Source: Gentiana macrophylla (taxonomy: Eukaryota > Streptophyta > Magnoliopsida > Gentianales > Gentianaceae). From it: a DNA stretch of 64,000 bases. The position numbers and the translations under genes were made by a program. The DNA is taken from NCBI GenBank assembly GCA_026214975.1, contig JAOBSW010000178.1:67501-131500 (forward strand), in the 5' to 3' direction. This document shows positions 26,761 to 38,239 of this stretch, one piece after another. Under the pieces are notes generated by a model. The model searched no databases and was not told where the DNA came from. It saw nothing but the letters and a program-made list of their open reading frames with translations. How positions within the stretch are numbered: the stretch's first letter is position 1; each line of letters starts with the position of its first letter.

Positions 26761-27105
26761 TGTAGAAGTTTTAAGTATATCAACTTATGAACTTCAAAGA
26801 AGATAACCAGAAAATAGAAAACTGGAAATGAACTGCAACTTGAACAGGGAAAAGAAATCGTAATTTTCATTAATGAAAACAACCAATTGAGATTACAATG
26901 AGTTTGCTAGACCTATTAATAGCCTAATGCTCTACCTACTTTCTCTTGAGTCGGTTACAGCGATAAAAATACGATTATAGCTACCTTCAACCATTCCAGG
27001 TTGAAGGTGTTCGATGAAATGCCACATAGAACTTTACACTTGATTTTGAACACTTGCTTTGTCTTGAGCATTCTAACTTTTAACAGCAGCTCTTGATTCA
27101 TTTCA
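26761..27105 (-). repeat. 3' LTR of copia C
   Basis: Plus strand starts TGTAGAAGTTTTAAG and ends GATTCATTTCA. It matches 32387-32754 except for substitutions and about 20 bp present only in the other copy. Confidence 0.92.
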
Positions 27106-27129
27106 CCCCCTCAAGCCGGACTAGGATTA

Positions 27130-28025
27130 AAATGTTGGATATGGATAATTTTGAAAGAATATAGTGGAATATAGGTCCATCTAATGCCTTAGTTAAAATG
27201 TCTGCTAGGTGATTATGAGTAGTAACAGAGATAGGTGTTTAACTAGGCCGAATTGGACTTTTTCCTTACCACATGGCAATCAATTTCTATGTGTTTTTGT
27301 TCTCTCATGAAACACAGGATTATGTGCAATATGCATTGCACTTTGGTATCCTGAGAACATGGGAATAGGTGTAGGAGGCCGAAATATGTAAATCTGTAGA
27401 ATGTATAGTAACCATTGTAGTTCACAAACTCCCAATGCCATGGCTCAGTATTCACCTCATTGAACTTCTACTAATGAAGTTGTTTTTTGGATTTCCAGAA
27501 AACTAAAGCTATACCTAGGAACCTACAATAGCCTGTTATGGACCTTCTGGTGTCATGACACCCTCCCTAGTCTGAATCAATGAATGTCGTGAGTTAAGAT
27601 CATTGGCTGATGGAAAGAATATGCCTTGTGCTGGAGCTAACTTGATATATCTGAGAAGTCTGTTTGCAGCTTGGAGGCGATTTATGGTAGGTGCGACAAG
27701 AAAACTGACTTCACTAAGTGGGAATGACAAAAGAAAGATATGGTCTTAAGATAGTTAGGTATAAAAATTTTCCCAACTAGACTCCTATACATTGTGTTAT
27801 TATGTAAGAGTTCTGAATCACCATTTTGCAAATGTACCTTGCTTTGCATTGGTGTCTTGGCTGGTTTACAGCCTGAAAACCATATTATACAAGTAAATTC
27901 AGTGCATACTTTCTTTGACAGACAGATATTCCCTTTTCAGACTTGGCAACTTCCAGACCTAAGAAGTATTTTAGCTCTCCTAGGTCATTAATTTGGAAAA
28001 GATCATGCAAGTATGACTTCAATTC
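27130..28025 (-). pseudogene. Copia C reverse transcriptase end and RNase H, badly decayed
   Basis: Recognisable pieces: ELKSYLHDLFQI and LGELKYFLG just left of the plastid insertion (about 27960-28025); PTINRLQAANRLLRYIK (27536-27730); and an RNase H end, HEQKHIEIDCHVVR-like (MREQKHIEIDCHVVRKK, 27243-27455). Frameshifts and stops separate them. Confidence 0.75.
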
Positions 28026-28742
28026 GCTTTTTCGTTGGGGTTGGTTCTGGTTTGCATATCCAAATTAGAAAGCGGAATACAAAATATTCAAGCAAGAATA
28101 AAAAGGGAAGAAATGATAGTTCGATATACGAAAATAAAAAAGGCCGGGTGCGGGCCGCGACAGCGGTACCAAATCGAGGCAAACTCTGAATAGTAGATAT
28201 GTTATTAGTTAGTTCAATTCAAAAAAGACCAAGGTAAAAAAGAAAAAATTGGGTTGCGCTATATATATGAAAGAGTATACAATAATGATGTATTTAGCAA
28301 GTCAAGTTGCATGGTCTAATAATGAAAATTCGATTAGTTGATAATATTCAGTTATTGGTTTGGTATTTTGTGAAGGATTCTATGAAAAGTTTCATTATAA
28401 TTGGGGTTTTTGAATAAGACTTTGATTTTTTTTTTTTCGTTTTCATATTGAAAAAGTAATAACAATGAGAGGTGGTAAGCTTTTTATCATCCTGGCGGCC
28501 GAGCTATTTTTCCGTAGGACCTCCCTACTGAGATCGTCACATGATAGAGTTTAACCACTCCAGTTCCTCCACCAACGCGAACCCCAGTTAGATTCAGGGA
28601 TGCTACACTTTTTTTTTGAATATTTTTGTTTATCATGTTTATCATATTGAAGTTTGGTTTTAATTAGTTTTAATCAAACTATTTTATTTTTATCTTGGGC
28701 GGATAGCGGGAATCGAACCCGAAAAGTTAAGGATTAGTAATC
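28026..28742. other. Plastid-derived DNA mosaic inserted in copia C (NUPT-like)
   Basis: The copia RT frame breaks at both edges (SRFLK before, ELKSYLHDLF after). Inside, four pieces resemble different plastid loci. 28141-28201 (+) resembles 23S rRNA (AGCGGTACCAAATCGAGGCA). About 28249-28404 (+) resembles the spacer upstream of rbcL (TTGGGTTGCGC, then GAAAGAGTATACAATAATGA). About 28489-28590 (-) resembles 5S rRNA (minus strand GGAAAAATAGCTCGGCCGCC, then CAGGATG). 28697-28721 (-) resembles the 3' half of a Gly tRNA (GGGTTCGATTCCCGC). These loci are not adjacent in normal plastid genomes. The rRNA and tRNA pieces are partial and not functional genes. Identification is from memory of these sequences. 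Confidence 0.72.
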
Positions 28743-29281
28743 CTTTTTAGAAATCGACTAATAAGGTCCATGTGATCACTTGCTAGTACTATGTCATCTA
28801 CATAGACTAGATCAGCAATGAAAGATGTTGGAGTCTTCTTTATGAACAAGATATAGTCATGCTTGCTTTGTTGGTCCCCTAAATTTTGTAGTGCTTCAGT
28901 CAGTTTGCAATTCCATTGCCTACTGGCTTGTTTTAGGCCATAGAGAGACTTAACCAGTTTGTAAACTTTTCCTTTTGAGGCCTCAAAACCCTGTGGTAAC
29001 CTCATGTATACTTCTTCTGTTAAATCTCCATGTAAGAAGGCATTGTTTACATCAAGTTGATGTAAATGATAGCCTTTTGCAGCTGCTAATGTTAGTAAAA
29101 CTCTGACAGTATTCATCTTGGCTACTGGAGAAAATGTTTCCTCATAATCTATGCCATATGTTTGAGTATAACATTTGGCAACTAACCTATCTTTGTATCT
29201 CTCAATAGATCCATCAGCTTTGTATTTAACCTGATATACACATTTGCAACCAATAGGCTTCTTTCCTGGTGGGAGATCCAC
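28743..29281 (-). pseudogene. Copia C reverse transcriptase N-terminal part
   Basis: One open frame covers [88 protein letters not shown] and the catalytic [14 protein letters not shown]. The palm motif YVDD is intact. The frame ends when it runs into the plastid insertion. Confidence 0.88.
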
Positions 29282-30810
29282 TATCTACCAAGTATTGGTA
29301 TTGACCAATGCATCAATTTCTTTCTGCATTGCTTCTTGCCACTCCTTCTTTTGGACAGCCTGATTAAAAGTTGTGGGTTCTGGAATTCCATCCACTGCCA
29401 TGACATAAGACCTATATTGATTAGAAATCATTTGAAAACTAACTAACACCCGATTCAAAGGATAGGGTGTGGTTTGAGATGTCTGATTGCATATGTACCG
29501 ATGTAGAAAAGATGGGGTCTTCTTTTCTCTAGTAGACCTTCTAAGATTGAGTGAACTTGGTGGAGTATTCGAAACACCAGAACTTGAAGCAGAATTATCT
29601 AAATCATCAAAATTTGAGGCAGAATTTTGAATGCTAGATTCTTCTCCAGAATGGTGGCTGTTATTGTCTGGTCCTTCCTGATCATGATCAGGAATATTTG
29701 AGAAAGCAGGATCACTATTTGTTGCCAGTGGTGCATTATAGTACTGAGGAAAGTCACATATATTAGAAAGTTATATATACAGGAAATGAACAATTGTTCT
29801 GTGATGAATTATTAAGTAAAAGAACATAGGGAAAATATTGTTCATGGAAAACAACTTTTCTAGAGACAAAAACTTCCTGTGTGGAAATGTCTATGAGTGT
29901 GTATCTTTTTTGGTGATCAGCATGCCCTAAATGTGCACAAGTTCTAGCTCTGGCATCAAATTTTGTCCTTGCAACAGGTAAAGTGGAGGAAAAGACCAGA
30001 CAACCAAAAACCTGTAGAATATCATAGTTGGGTTCTTTCTAATGAAGCATAAAGAAAGGATTTTTATTATTAAGAATAATAGTAGGTAACATGTTGGTCA
30101 GTCTAACATCATGCAATAAACAATATCCCCACAAATTCACAGGTAGATGGGATTGAAATTTTAGGCCCTAACAACATTCATGATGTGTTGATGTATCCTC
30201 TCCACAACACCATTTTGTTGTGGAGTGTCCACACAACTCGTTTCATGAATGATGCCTTTTGCATCAAAAAACTCTAAATACTTAAATTCTTGGCCATTAT
30301 CATACCTAAGGACTTTTATGGACTTGTTGAATTGACTCAAAGCATAAAAGTAAAAAGCAGAAATAACACTTCTCACTTCTTCTTTAGATTTCAAAAGATA
30401 CACCCAAGTATACCTACTAAAATCATCTACAATGGTAAGAAAATAGAACTAGCCATGCATAGTCTGATGCCTATAAGGACCCCAGATATCCATGTGTACT
30501 AAATCAAAACTAGAATCAACAGAAGTAGTGCTCAAAGAAAAAGGTAATTTCTTCTATTTAGCTAAAGGACACACATAACAAACAAAGTTTTTTGGCATAT
30601 GAATCTGACTACAAGTTTTATGTAACAAATTAGTCCTATTATTAGACAGGTGGCCTAATCTATAGTGCCATAGCATGTCTTCTTCAATCTTGTCTATTAT
30701 AGGAGTTCATGTGCATACACTCAATGCAATATGACTGTTACAATATGATTTGAGTACATATAAACCCTTGTATTTCTCAGTTGATCCAATCATCTTCCCA
30801 TTGGACTTGT
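29282..30810 (-). pseudogene. Copia C integrase region
   Basis: At 30161-30403 the integrase core is clear: IKVLRYDNGQEFKYLEFFDA with the second catalytic Asp, and PQQNGVVERIHQHI with the Glu. Other parts (29300-30160 linker, 30420-30800 GAG-pre-integrase and the HHCC region) are readable only in short, broken frames. Confidence 0.75.
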
Positions 30811-30811
30811 C

Positions 30812-32060
30812 CTACGTCAAACATTTATTGGAAACAAAAACAACAGAAATATTTGAACCATAAGTAAGTCCATTAATAGATATCAGGTTATATTTGAAAC
30901 CAGGTACACAAAGCACATGTGACAGGATTAAATGCTCATTGAGTTTAACCTGCCTTATGTAAGTTATGGGAATGTTCTGACCATTAGGTAGTGTGACTGT
31001 GGCTCCACTAATACGTTTTTTAGTAAAGAGCAAACTACTATCACATACAATATGGTTTGTGGCACCAGAAACCACAATCCAACAATTATTAAACAGACAT
31101 TGAACCTCAGTAGGATCTGGTTTGAAGTTTGTGGCAAAAGAAGTCACTTGGTTCACAGTCGGGTGACTGGTATCAACTTTCTGGGCCTCCATCATCTTCA
31201 TCAGCTGAGACATTTGATCCTGTAACTGGCTAATCTGAGAATGATGATCTGGGGCAGGATTATAAGCTGAATTTGTAAACACTTCTTGAGAGTCTTCTTG
31301 ACTTACCATATTAGCTCTTGGTTTAGACTTGAAGCTTGGTGGAAAACCATTTTTCTTGTAGCAATTATGAACTGTATGGCCATTGTAACCACAATAAGAG
31401 CATTGAGCCTTCTTGCAATTAGTATTGGGCTTGTTATAGTTAGAATACCCAGACTGACCAGAATGTCTGTTTTGAGTGTTACCATAATGTTGTCCAGGCC
31501 TATTTTGTCCCTGTACTTGGTTAACAAATGCCATGGATTCAAACCCTTGAAGATGCCCCAAGGCATACTGGTCTTGTCTTTCAAACTTTACAGCCATGGC
31601 AAAACTGTCATTAAGGCCTTTCATGAATCTGATGATATGACCTGCTTCAACATATGTATTCATTTTTGAACTAATGTTGCAGACACATGGCTTTCCACAT
31701 TCACAGGAAGGAAGAGGTTTCAAAATTTCTATTTCATCCCATTTTGCTTTCAGTTTTATAAAGTAAGAGGTCACTGTCAAGGTTCCCTTTTTGATCAGAT
31801 TAACTTCTTCTACAAGATCCGACACTCTGAAATAATCAACATTCGAAAACCATCTTCAAGATCTAACCAGAATCCTCTAGCTGTCTTTATCCACATAACA
31901 GATTGACCTATGTCTGGTATAACAAACTTAATGATCCAAGTAAGAACAATGGTATTACATTGGCTCCATATTCTATACAATTCACTATCCAAATCTGGTT
32001 TTTCTATGGTTCCATCAATGAACCCCAACTTATTCTTGGTTCCTATCATCATTGTCATCG
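30812..32060 (-). pseudogene. Copia C gag and protease
   Basis: The N-terminal gag frame (31810-32058) has MTMMIGTKNKLGFIDGTI and NTIVLTWI, typical of Retrofit/Ale-like plant copia gag. The 30812-31825 frame continues with VEEVNLIKKGTLTVTSYFIK, FMKGLNDSF and a zinc knuckle CSYCGYNGHTVHNC. Then comes the protease block CWIVVSGATNHI. The active-site Asp (normally VDSGATNH) is Val here, so the protease should be dead. Confidence 0.85.
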
Positions 32061-32386
32061 ATCTTGCCCAAGAATGGTAATTATTACCTTCTAATAAAGG
32101 AGAAACAAGAACTACAACATGATTTCATTGGGATGTAAGTAATATTGGCTAGAGGTACTATCCACAAGACCTATGCCTTCAAGGACATCATCATTGTTTG
32201 CATGATTTTCCATGATAGAAAACTCCAAGAATACAAATCAGAACTTTGCACCAGCAGGTAACAACAAGAACTAATGGCATAACACTCACAAGGCTCTGTA
32301 TCAACCGTAAAACAGCAACAAGAACAGCTGTTATACTCTCAAGATCACGCTTGAAAGCAGCTTTTGATTAACACGCTTTGATACCA

Positions 32387-32754
32387 TGTAAAATTTCTAA
32401 GTATATCAACTTATGAACTTCAAAGAAGATAATATGAACTTCAAATAAGATAACCAGAAAATAGAAAACTGGAAATGAAACTGCAACTTGAATAGGGAAA
32501 AGAAATCGTAATTTTCATTAAAGAAAACAACCAATTGAGATTACAATGAGTTAGCTAGACCTATATATAGCTTAATGCTCTACCTACTTTCTACTGAGTC
32601 GGTTACAACAGAAAAATACAGTTATAACTACCTCCAAAACCGTTCCAGGTTGAAGGTGTTCGATGAAATGCCACATAGAACTTTACACTTTAGTTTTGAA
32701 CACTGCTTTGTATTGAGCATTCTAACTTCCAACAATAGCTCTTGATTCATTTCA
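32387..32754 (-). repeat. 5' LTR of copia C
   Basis: Starts TGTAAAATTTCTAAG next to the PBS and ends TTCA followed by TTTTA. It contains an extra partial repeat ATATGAACTTCAAATAAGAT near 32430 that is absent from the 3' LTR. Confidence 0.92.
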
Positions 32755-32759
32755 TTTTA

Positions 32760-33147
32760 AGAGACTGTTGAATCTTGTAGAAAGTTGAACTTGTGGAATA
32801 TCGTTGAACTCTCGGACTTTAAATGTTGTAAAGGACTCGACATTTGGTTTTTTCTATTCTCCCCTAGCTTTGTATGTTTTTCCCGAGTCGTTTTAATTTC
32901 CGCAATTATACTCTGATGACGTATATGTAAGGCTTACGTATATAATTTGATATAAATTTAAGTTATATACGAGCCGGGTGTTCTTTTCGGATAAGAATTC
33001 GGTTAATCGAAAATGAGGCGCCACATACCAATTTCCATATCGCTAAAGCTAGATTCACCGACTAGTGAATCCCGAAACATTACCGAACCAAACCCTTACC
33101 TTTAATTTCTTTTTTTTAATCATGTCTTGTTTTTAATGGTAAGTTTG
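32760..33147. other. Non-coding flank of copia C
   Basis: No gene seen. Continuation of the DNA left of 26760. Confidence 0.4.
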
Positions 33148-34204
33148 TTAGGACGGAATGAAATGGACCATTCCAATGTTTGTGTATGATTATGAGGGAG
33201 TGGAATGAAATGAAATTTTATTCCAATGGAATGAAAAAAGTCCATTTTCATTACTTCCAAAAATGGATGGAATGCGATGCAATAAAATAAAAATTGACAA
33301 AACATGTGGGTGATGGGGTAAGAGTTGGTGGGTGGTAGGGTAGGTTAGGGTAGGTGATGAAGTAGCGTAGGAATTGTAGGGGTAGGGCAGAGTAGATGGT
33401 GGGGTAAGGTAGGTAAGATGCGTAAGGTAGGATAGGTTAAAACAGGGTAGGGTAGGATAGGACGGGGTGGTGGGTAAGGTATATGGTAGGGTGGTGGGTA
33501 AGGTAGGGTAGGGTGGGGTGGGGGTTAAGGTTGGGGGTAGGTAGGGTCTGGTAGGGTGGGTAGTGGGTAAGGTAGGATATGGTGGGTATGGTAATATAGG
33601 GTAGGGTGGTAGGTAAAGTAGGGCAGTGGTGGGTAGGGTAGGGAGGGTGTGATGGGTAAGATAGGGTGGTGGGTAGTGTAGAGTGGTAGGGTAGGGTAGG
33701 TAGCATAGATAGTTGGTAATGTAGGTTGGGGTGAGGTGGTGGGTAAGGTAGGTTAGGGTAGGATGATGTGGTGGGTAGGGTGGGGTAAAGTAGGCGTGGG
33801 TAGAGTAGGGTAAGGAGGGTGTGGTGGTGGGTAGAATAGGTAGAGTAAGGGTGGGTATGGTAGGGTAGGGTATGGGTTGGTGATGGTGGAGTAGAGTAGG
33901 TGGTGGGATAAGGTAGGTAGGATGCGTAAGGTAGGATATGGTGATGGTGGGTAAGGTAGGGTAGGGTAGATGGGTGGTGGGTAGGGTAGGTAGGGTGGGG
34001 TGGTAGGTAAGGTAGGATATGTAGAGAGGCAGGTGCAATGGGGTGTGGGGTAGGGCTACCCCACCCCACCCCACCACTTGCACCATATCCTACCTTATAT
34101 TCAATTCTTTCACATTTCAAATGCAGTAATGGAATGAATTTATTCTACTCTATTCCATTCCATTCCTATTACTTTATTACATTCCATTCCATTCCTGCGT
34201 AACA
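33148..34204. mobile_element. MITE-like element filled with G-rich minisatellite
   Basis: Ends are imperfect inverted repeats: TTGTTAGGACGGAATG on the left (about 33145) against the complement of ATTCCTGCGTAACA on the right (to 34204). Inner ends are rich in GGAATG/CATTCC. The core, about 33300-34080, is a degenerate GGTAGGGT/GGTGGGTAAGG tandem array. Two long minus-strand open frames rich in Pro, Tyr and Thr read through the array and have no protein-family features. No clear target duplication. Confidence 0.5.
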
Positions 34205-34390
34205 GACATGCTAGTGAATGAATGGATATGATTAACCTTCGGTGGTGTTTTTGTGAATTTTTTCGGGTGATGTAGTCTTTTCCTTTCCATATACCCTTTA
34301 AACTTCCATTTAATTTGTGTCTACTAGATTGATCCAAATGCTATAAATAAGATTTTTTTTAATCCTTCGTTTCTCTATCTTTTATTTTAT

Positions 34391-35233
34391 ACTCCCTCCG
34401 TTCCGAAATAAGTGAGACAGTTGCCAAAAACACGCATATTAAGGATGTAAATTAATGCTTTAATTTGGATCATTCCTGCTCTTCATTTTTCGGCTTTTGT
34501 TGGTGTCCTGCTTTTGCCGGAGTTACATGGTTGCTACTATATGAAGTTTTGGCCTATGTAAAAAAGAAACTTTGGTGCTTCTCATGGAAATGAGTCTATA
34601 ACCTGCAAGGAAATGCTGCTGCTGATGCTTTGGTGCTGGGCAAGGTGTTTTTATGCTGTAGTCTTTTGGCAAAGGTGGTGATAAAAGAAATAGCAGCAAG
34701 AAGGAATAAAGGTGGTTTTTGCTTAGTTGGCTGCCTCAACTTGCCTTTAAGAGGAGTTCCTTTTTGCATGTTGAGATATGTTCCATGTTTTCTTGATGCT
34801 GATGATGTTTTTTCAGGATAATGCAGGTTGCTTAACTGCTTTTGTTCCAAGTCTAGCTTTTGTTCTTAAGTGCTAGTTTATTATTGCTTCAATTAGCTAT
34901 GGAGTTGCATCTCCAAGTTATAGTTTTTGGATTAGTGTCTCTTTGGTTTTTCCAATGTATGGAGGCGCACGCTCTTTCCCTAAAGAGGTTTCTCCCATAT
35001 CAGGTTTTCGGATTAGTAGTTTTAAGGAGGCGGAAATACATCGGAAACAAATGTATATTTTGGAGGAAGCAGGAGGGCCCAAGAACCTTGTAATCTCCTT
35101 TTCTTCTTCTAATAAAATTACAAGGTTTACCAAAAAAAAAAATGGTAGATGTAGAAAAAACATAATAAATGTTATATAGAAAATGTAACTGCCTCAATTA
35201 TTTTGGAACAATCTTTTCGGAATGGATGAAGTA
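34391..35233. mobile_element. Stowaway-like MITE interrupted by a LINE tail
   Basis: The left end CTCCCTCCGTTCCGAAAT follows TA at about 34390. The right end, about 35183-35233, has AACTGCCTCAATTATTTTGG, a diverged complement of the left subterminal AAATAAGTGAGACAGTT. The terminal motif itself is damaged on the right. Confidence 0.5.
34470..35141 (+). mobile_element. 5'-truncated LINE, 3' end with poly(A)
   Basis: Carries the end of a plant LINE RNase H domain (LQGNAAADALVLGKV at about 34605-34650). A 3' UTR follows, ending TAATAAAATTACAAGG, then a poly(A) run at about 35131-35141. The left boundary is uncertain. Coding content is a remnant only. Confidence 0.6.
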
Positions 35234-35319
35234 TACTACAATGTTCTCTTTTACTTTGTGACTATTATTCTTTATTAAATCAAGTATATATAATAAAATG
35301 AATTTCGATATTACATGTA

Positions 35320-35403
35320 GTCAGGATGGCCGAGTGGTCTAAGACGCCAGACTCAAGTTCTGGTTCTCGTGGGAGAGCGTGGGTTCAAATCCCACTTCTG
35401 ACA
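35320..35403 (+). tRNA. trnL-CAA: tRNA-Leu (CAA), intronless
   Basis: The acceptor stem pairs GTCAGGA (35320-35326) with TTCTGAC (35396-35402), with discriminator A at 35403. A box TGGCCGAGTGGT, anticodon loop ACTCAAG with CAA at 35354-35356, a long variable arm (type II tRNA, as in Leu and Ser) and B box GGTTCAAATCC are all present. An AT-rich leader precedes it, and a T run (35406 on) follows as the pol III terminator. Decodes UUG. CAA-leucine tRNAs often carry an intron in plants; none is here. Confidence 0.95.
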
Positions 35404-36543
35404 TTATTTTTTATGCTTTTTGTACTCTTAATTATCTTTTTTTTAATTTATAATTATTATTCCCTTCTTCAATCTCTTTTTATTCTCTTCTTCCCTTTTA
35501 CAAATCAAATGGCACCTTCAAATCATTCAAAAGTGATTAAAGACTTTCCGATGGACAGCGCAGATGGCACCTTCAAAATTAGCCCTCTGTTTCTCAGTAA
35601 ATTACATTTGCCTTTGCCTTTGCCTTGGACTTATCTTCCCTTGCACTGTTGTTTGAACTTTGAAGCTTTGAGGACTGCGAATCATGCACCTCTTTCTTGT
35701 AATTTGAAATTATGTCTGAATCTATGGATGTTACCTTAGACAAGGCACGCAATTTTTATTTTTATTTTTATTTTTTTTTAAAGGCATATGAAACGACTAA
35801 CGGTGATAATATCTTGTGATCTGTGTAGTTTCTTCTCAGGTTAGTTTCTGTGTAGTCTGTAGTATCCTATCAGTTATCTTGTGCTTCTAAAGGTCGGATT
35901 GCGTCCAAGAAAGTTAAGTATTCTACATCAAGGTACGTCTAAGAACACAAGTAAAGTTGTTGAATACATATAATTTGCCTTTATTTGGAAATGTAGCTTG
36001 TGATCTTTATATTCCTTCATGTTGGGGAGTAATTTGATAACTAACAATAGACCAAATGCTGTGACTTTTTGTTTACTAACCATAATGAATTATGCAAATA
36101 ATTAATGATGTTTCTGAAATTAAAACAGTTGTGTGAAAATTGATGTGAGGGATCTTGAGAAAAGGCTGGCATTACTTAAGTGAATTTGATCAAGATGTTG
36201 AAGAATAGCTGCTTTTGTACAAATATCTTTATATGTCAACAATTTCAAATACATGGAGACAAAGTTTGTTTCATTCATGTTTCGATACTTATCATTATCA
36301 ACCCTATACTTTTTCTTACCCTTTCCTGTATAAGCATTTATTTTGTGTTCCTCAATAGAGATCCAATGCAGATAAGTAGAGGTGGGGTTGTAACACTTGA
36401 TAGCATGATGTACTCTGTCACTCAGTCGAGAAATATCAGTGATTATCGTTTCTTCTTGATCTTTAAGTGACTAATGCTACAGCCGGAGCACACTTGCTCT
36501 GGCAATAGCATCAGCCTTCAAGTAATTAATGTGTTAATATTGT
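35404..36543. other. Intergenic, no recognised gene
   Basis: A 137-codon open frame begins inside the tRNA and is not a gene. Short stretches at 35509-35740 (two near-identical ATGGCACCTTCAAA words, 35509 and 35564) and at 36120-36480 look faintly exon-like, but I cannot link them to a family. Possible relic of a gene next to the BBE-like gene. Confidence 0.35.
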
Positions 36544-38175
<1,632 letters not shown>

Positions 38176-38225
38176 TTAAATCTTGTCTGCTTAGCTATAT
38201 TCTATGCCTATTTAACTTACCTACA

Positions 38226-38233
38226 TATTTATA
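38226..38233 (-). promoter_or_regulatory. TATA box of the BBE-like gene
   Basis: The minus strand reads TATAAATA 57-64 bp before the ATG at 38169. Consistent with a short 5' UTR. Confidence 0.65.
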
Positions 38234-38239
38234 CATGTA

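Larger units (their letters stand above)
26761..32754 (-). mobile_element. Copia element C, full length with target duplication
   Basis: LTRs at 32387-32754 (5') and 26761-27105 (3') flank gag, protease, integrase, RT and RNase H on the minus strand. The 5-bp target TTTTA occurs at 26756-26760 and 32755-32759. A PBS-like TGGTAT is at about 32381-32386 and a polypurine tract (minus strand TTGAGGGGG) at about 27106-27114. The element carries a plastid-DNA insertion at about 28026-28742 and several frame breaks. Confidence 0.95.

Noticed and set aside
28489..28722. Functional 5S rRNA and tRNA genes on the minus strand
   Set aside because: Both are partial and altered plastid-like fragments: the 5S lacks its proper 5' part and the tRNA-like piece has only the T arm and acceptor side.
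33300..34080. Interstitial telomere repeat
   Set aside because: Units are GGTAGGGT and GGTGGGTAAGG variants; the plant telomere unit TTTAGGG is not tandemly present.
33190..34120. Two long overlapping minus-strand open frames rich in Pro, Tyr, Thr and Leu
   Set aside because: They run through the G-rich minisatellite; stop codons are simply rare in that repeat, and no domain is present.
35326..35739. 137-codon open frame on the plus strand
   Set aside because: It begins inside the tRNA-Leu gene and shows no family features.
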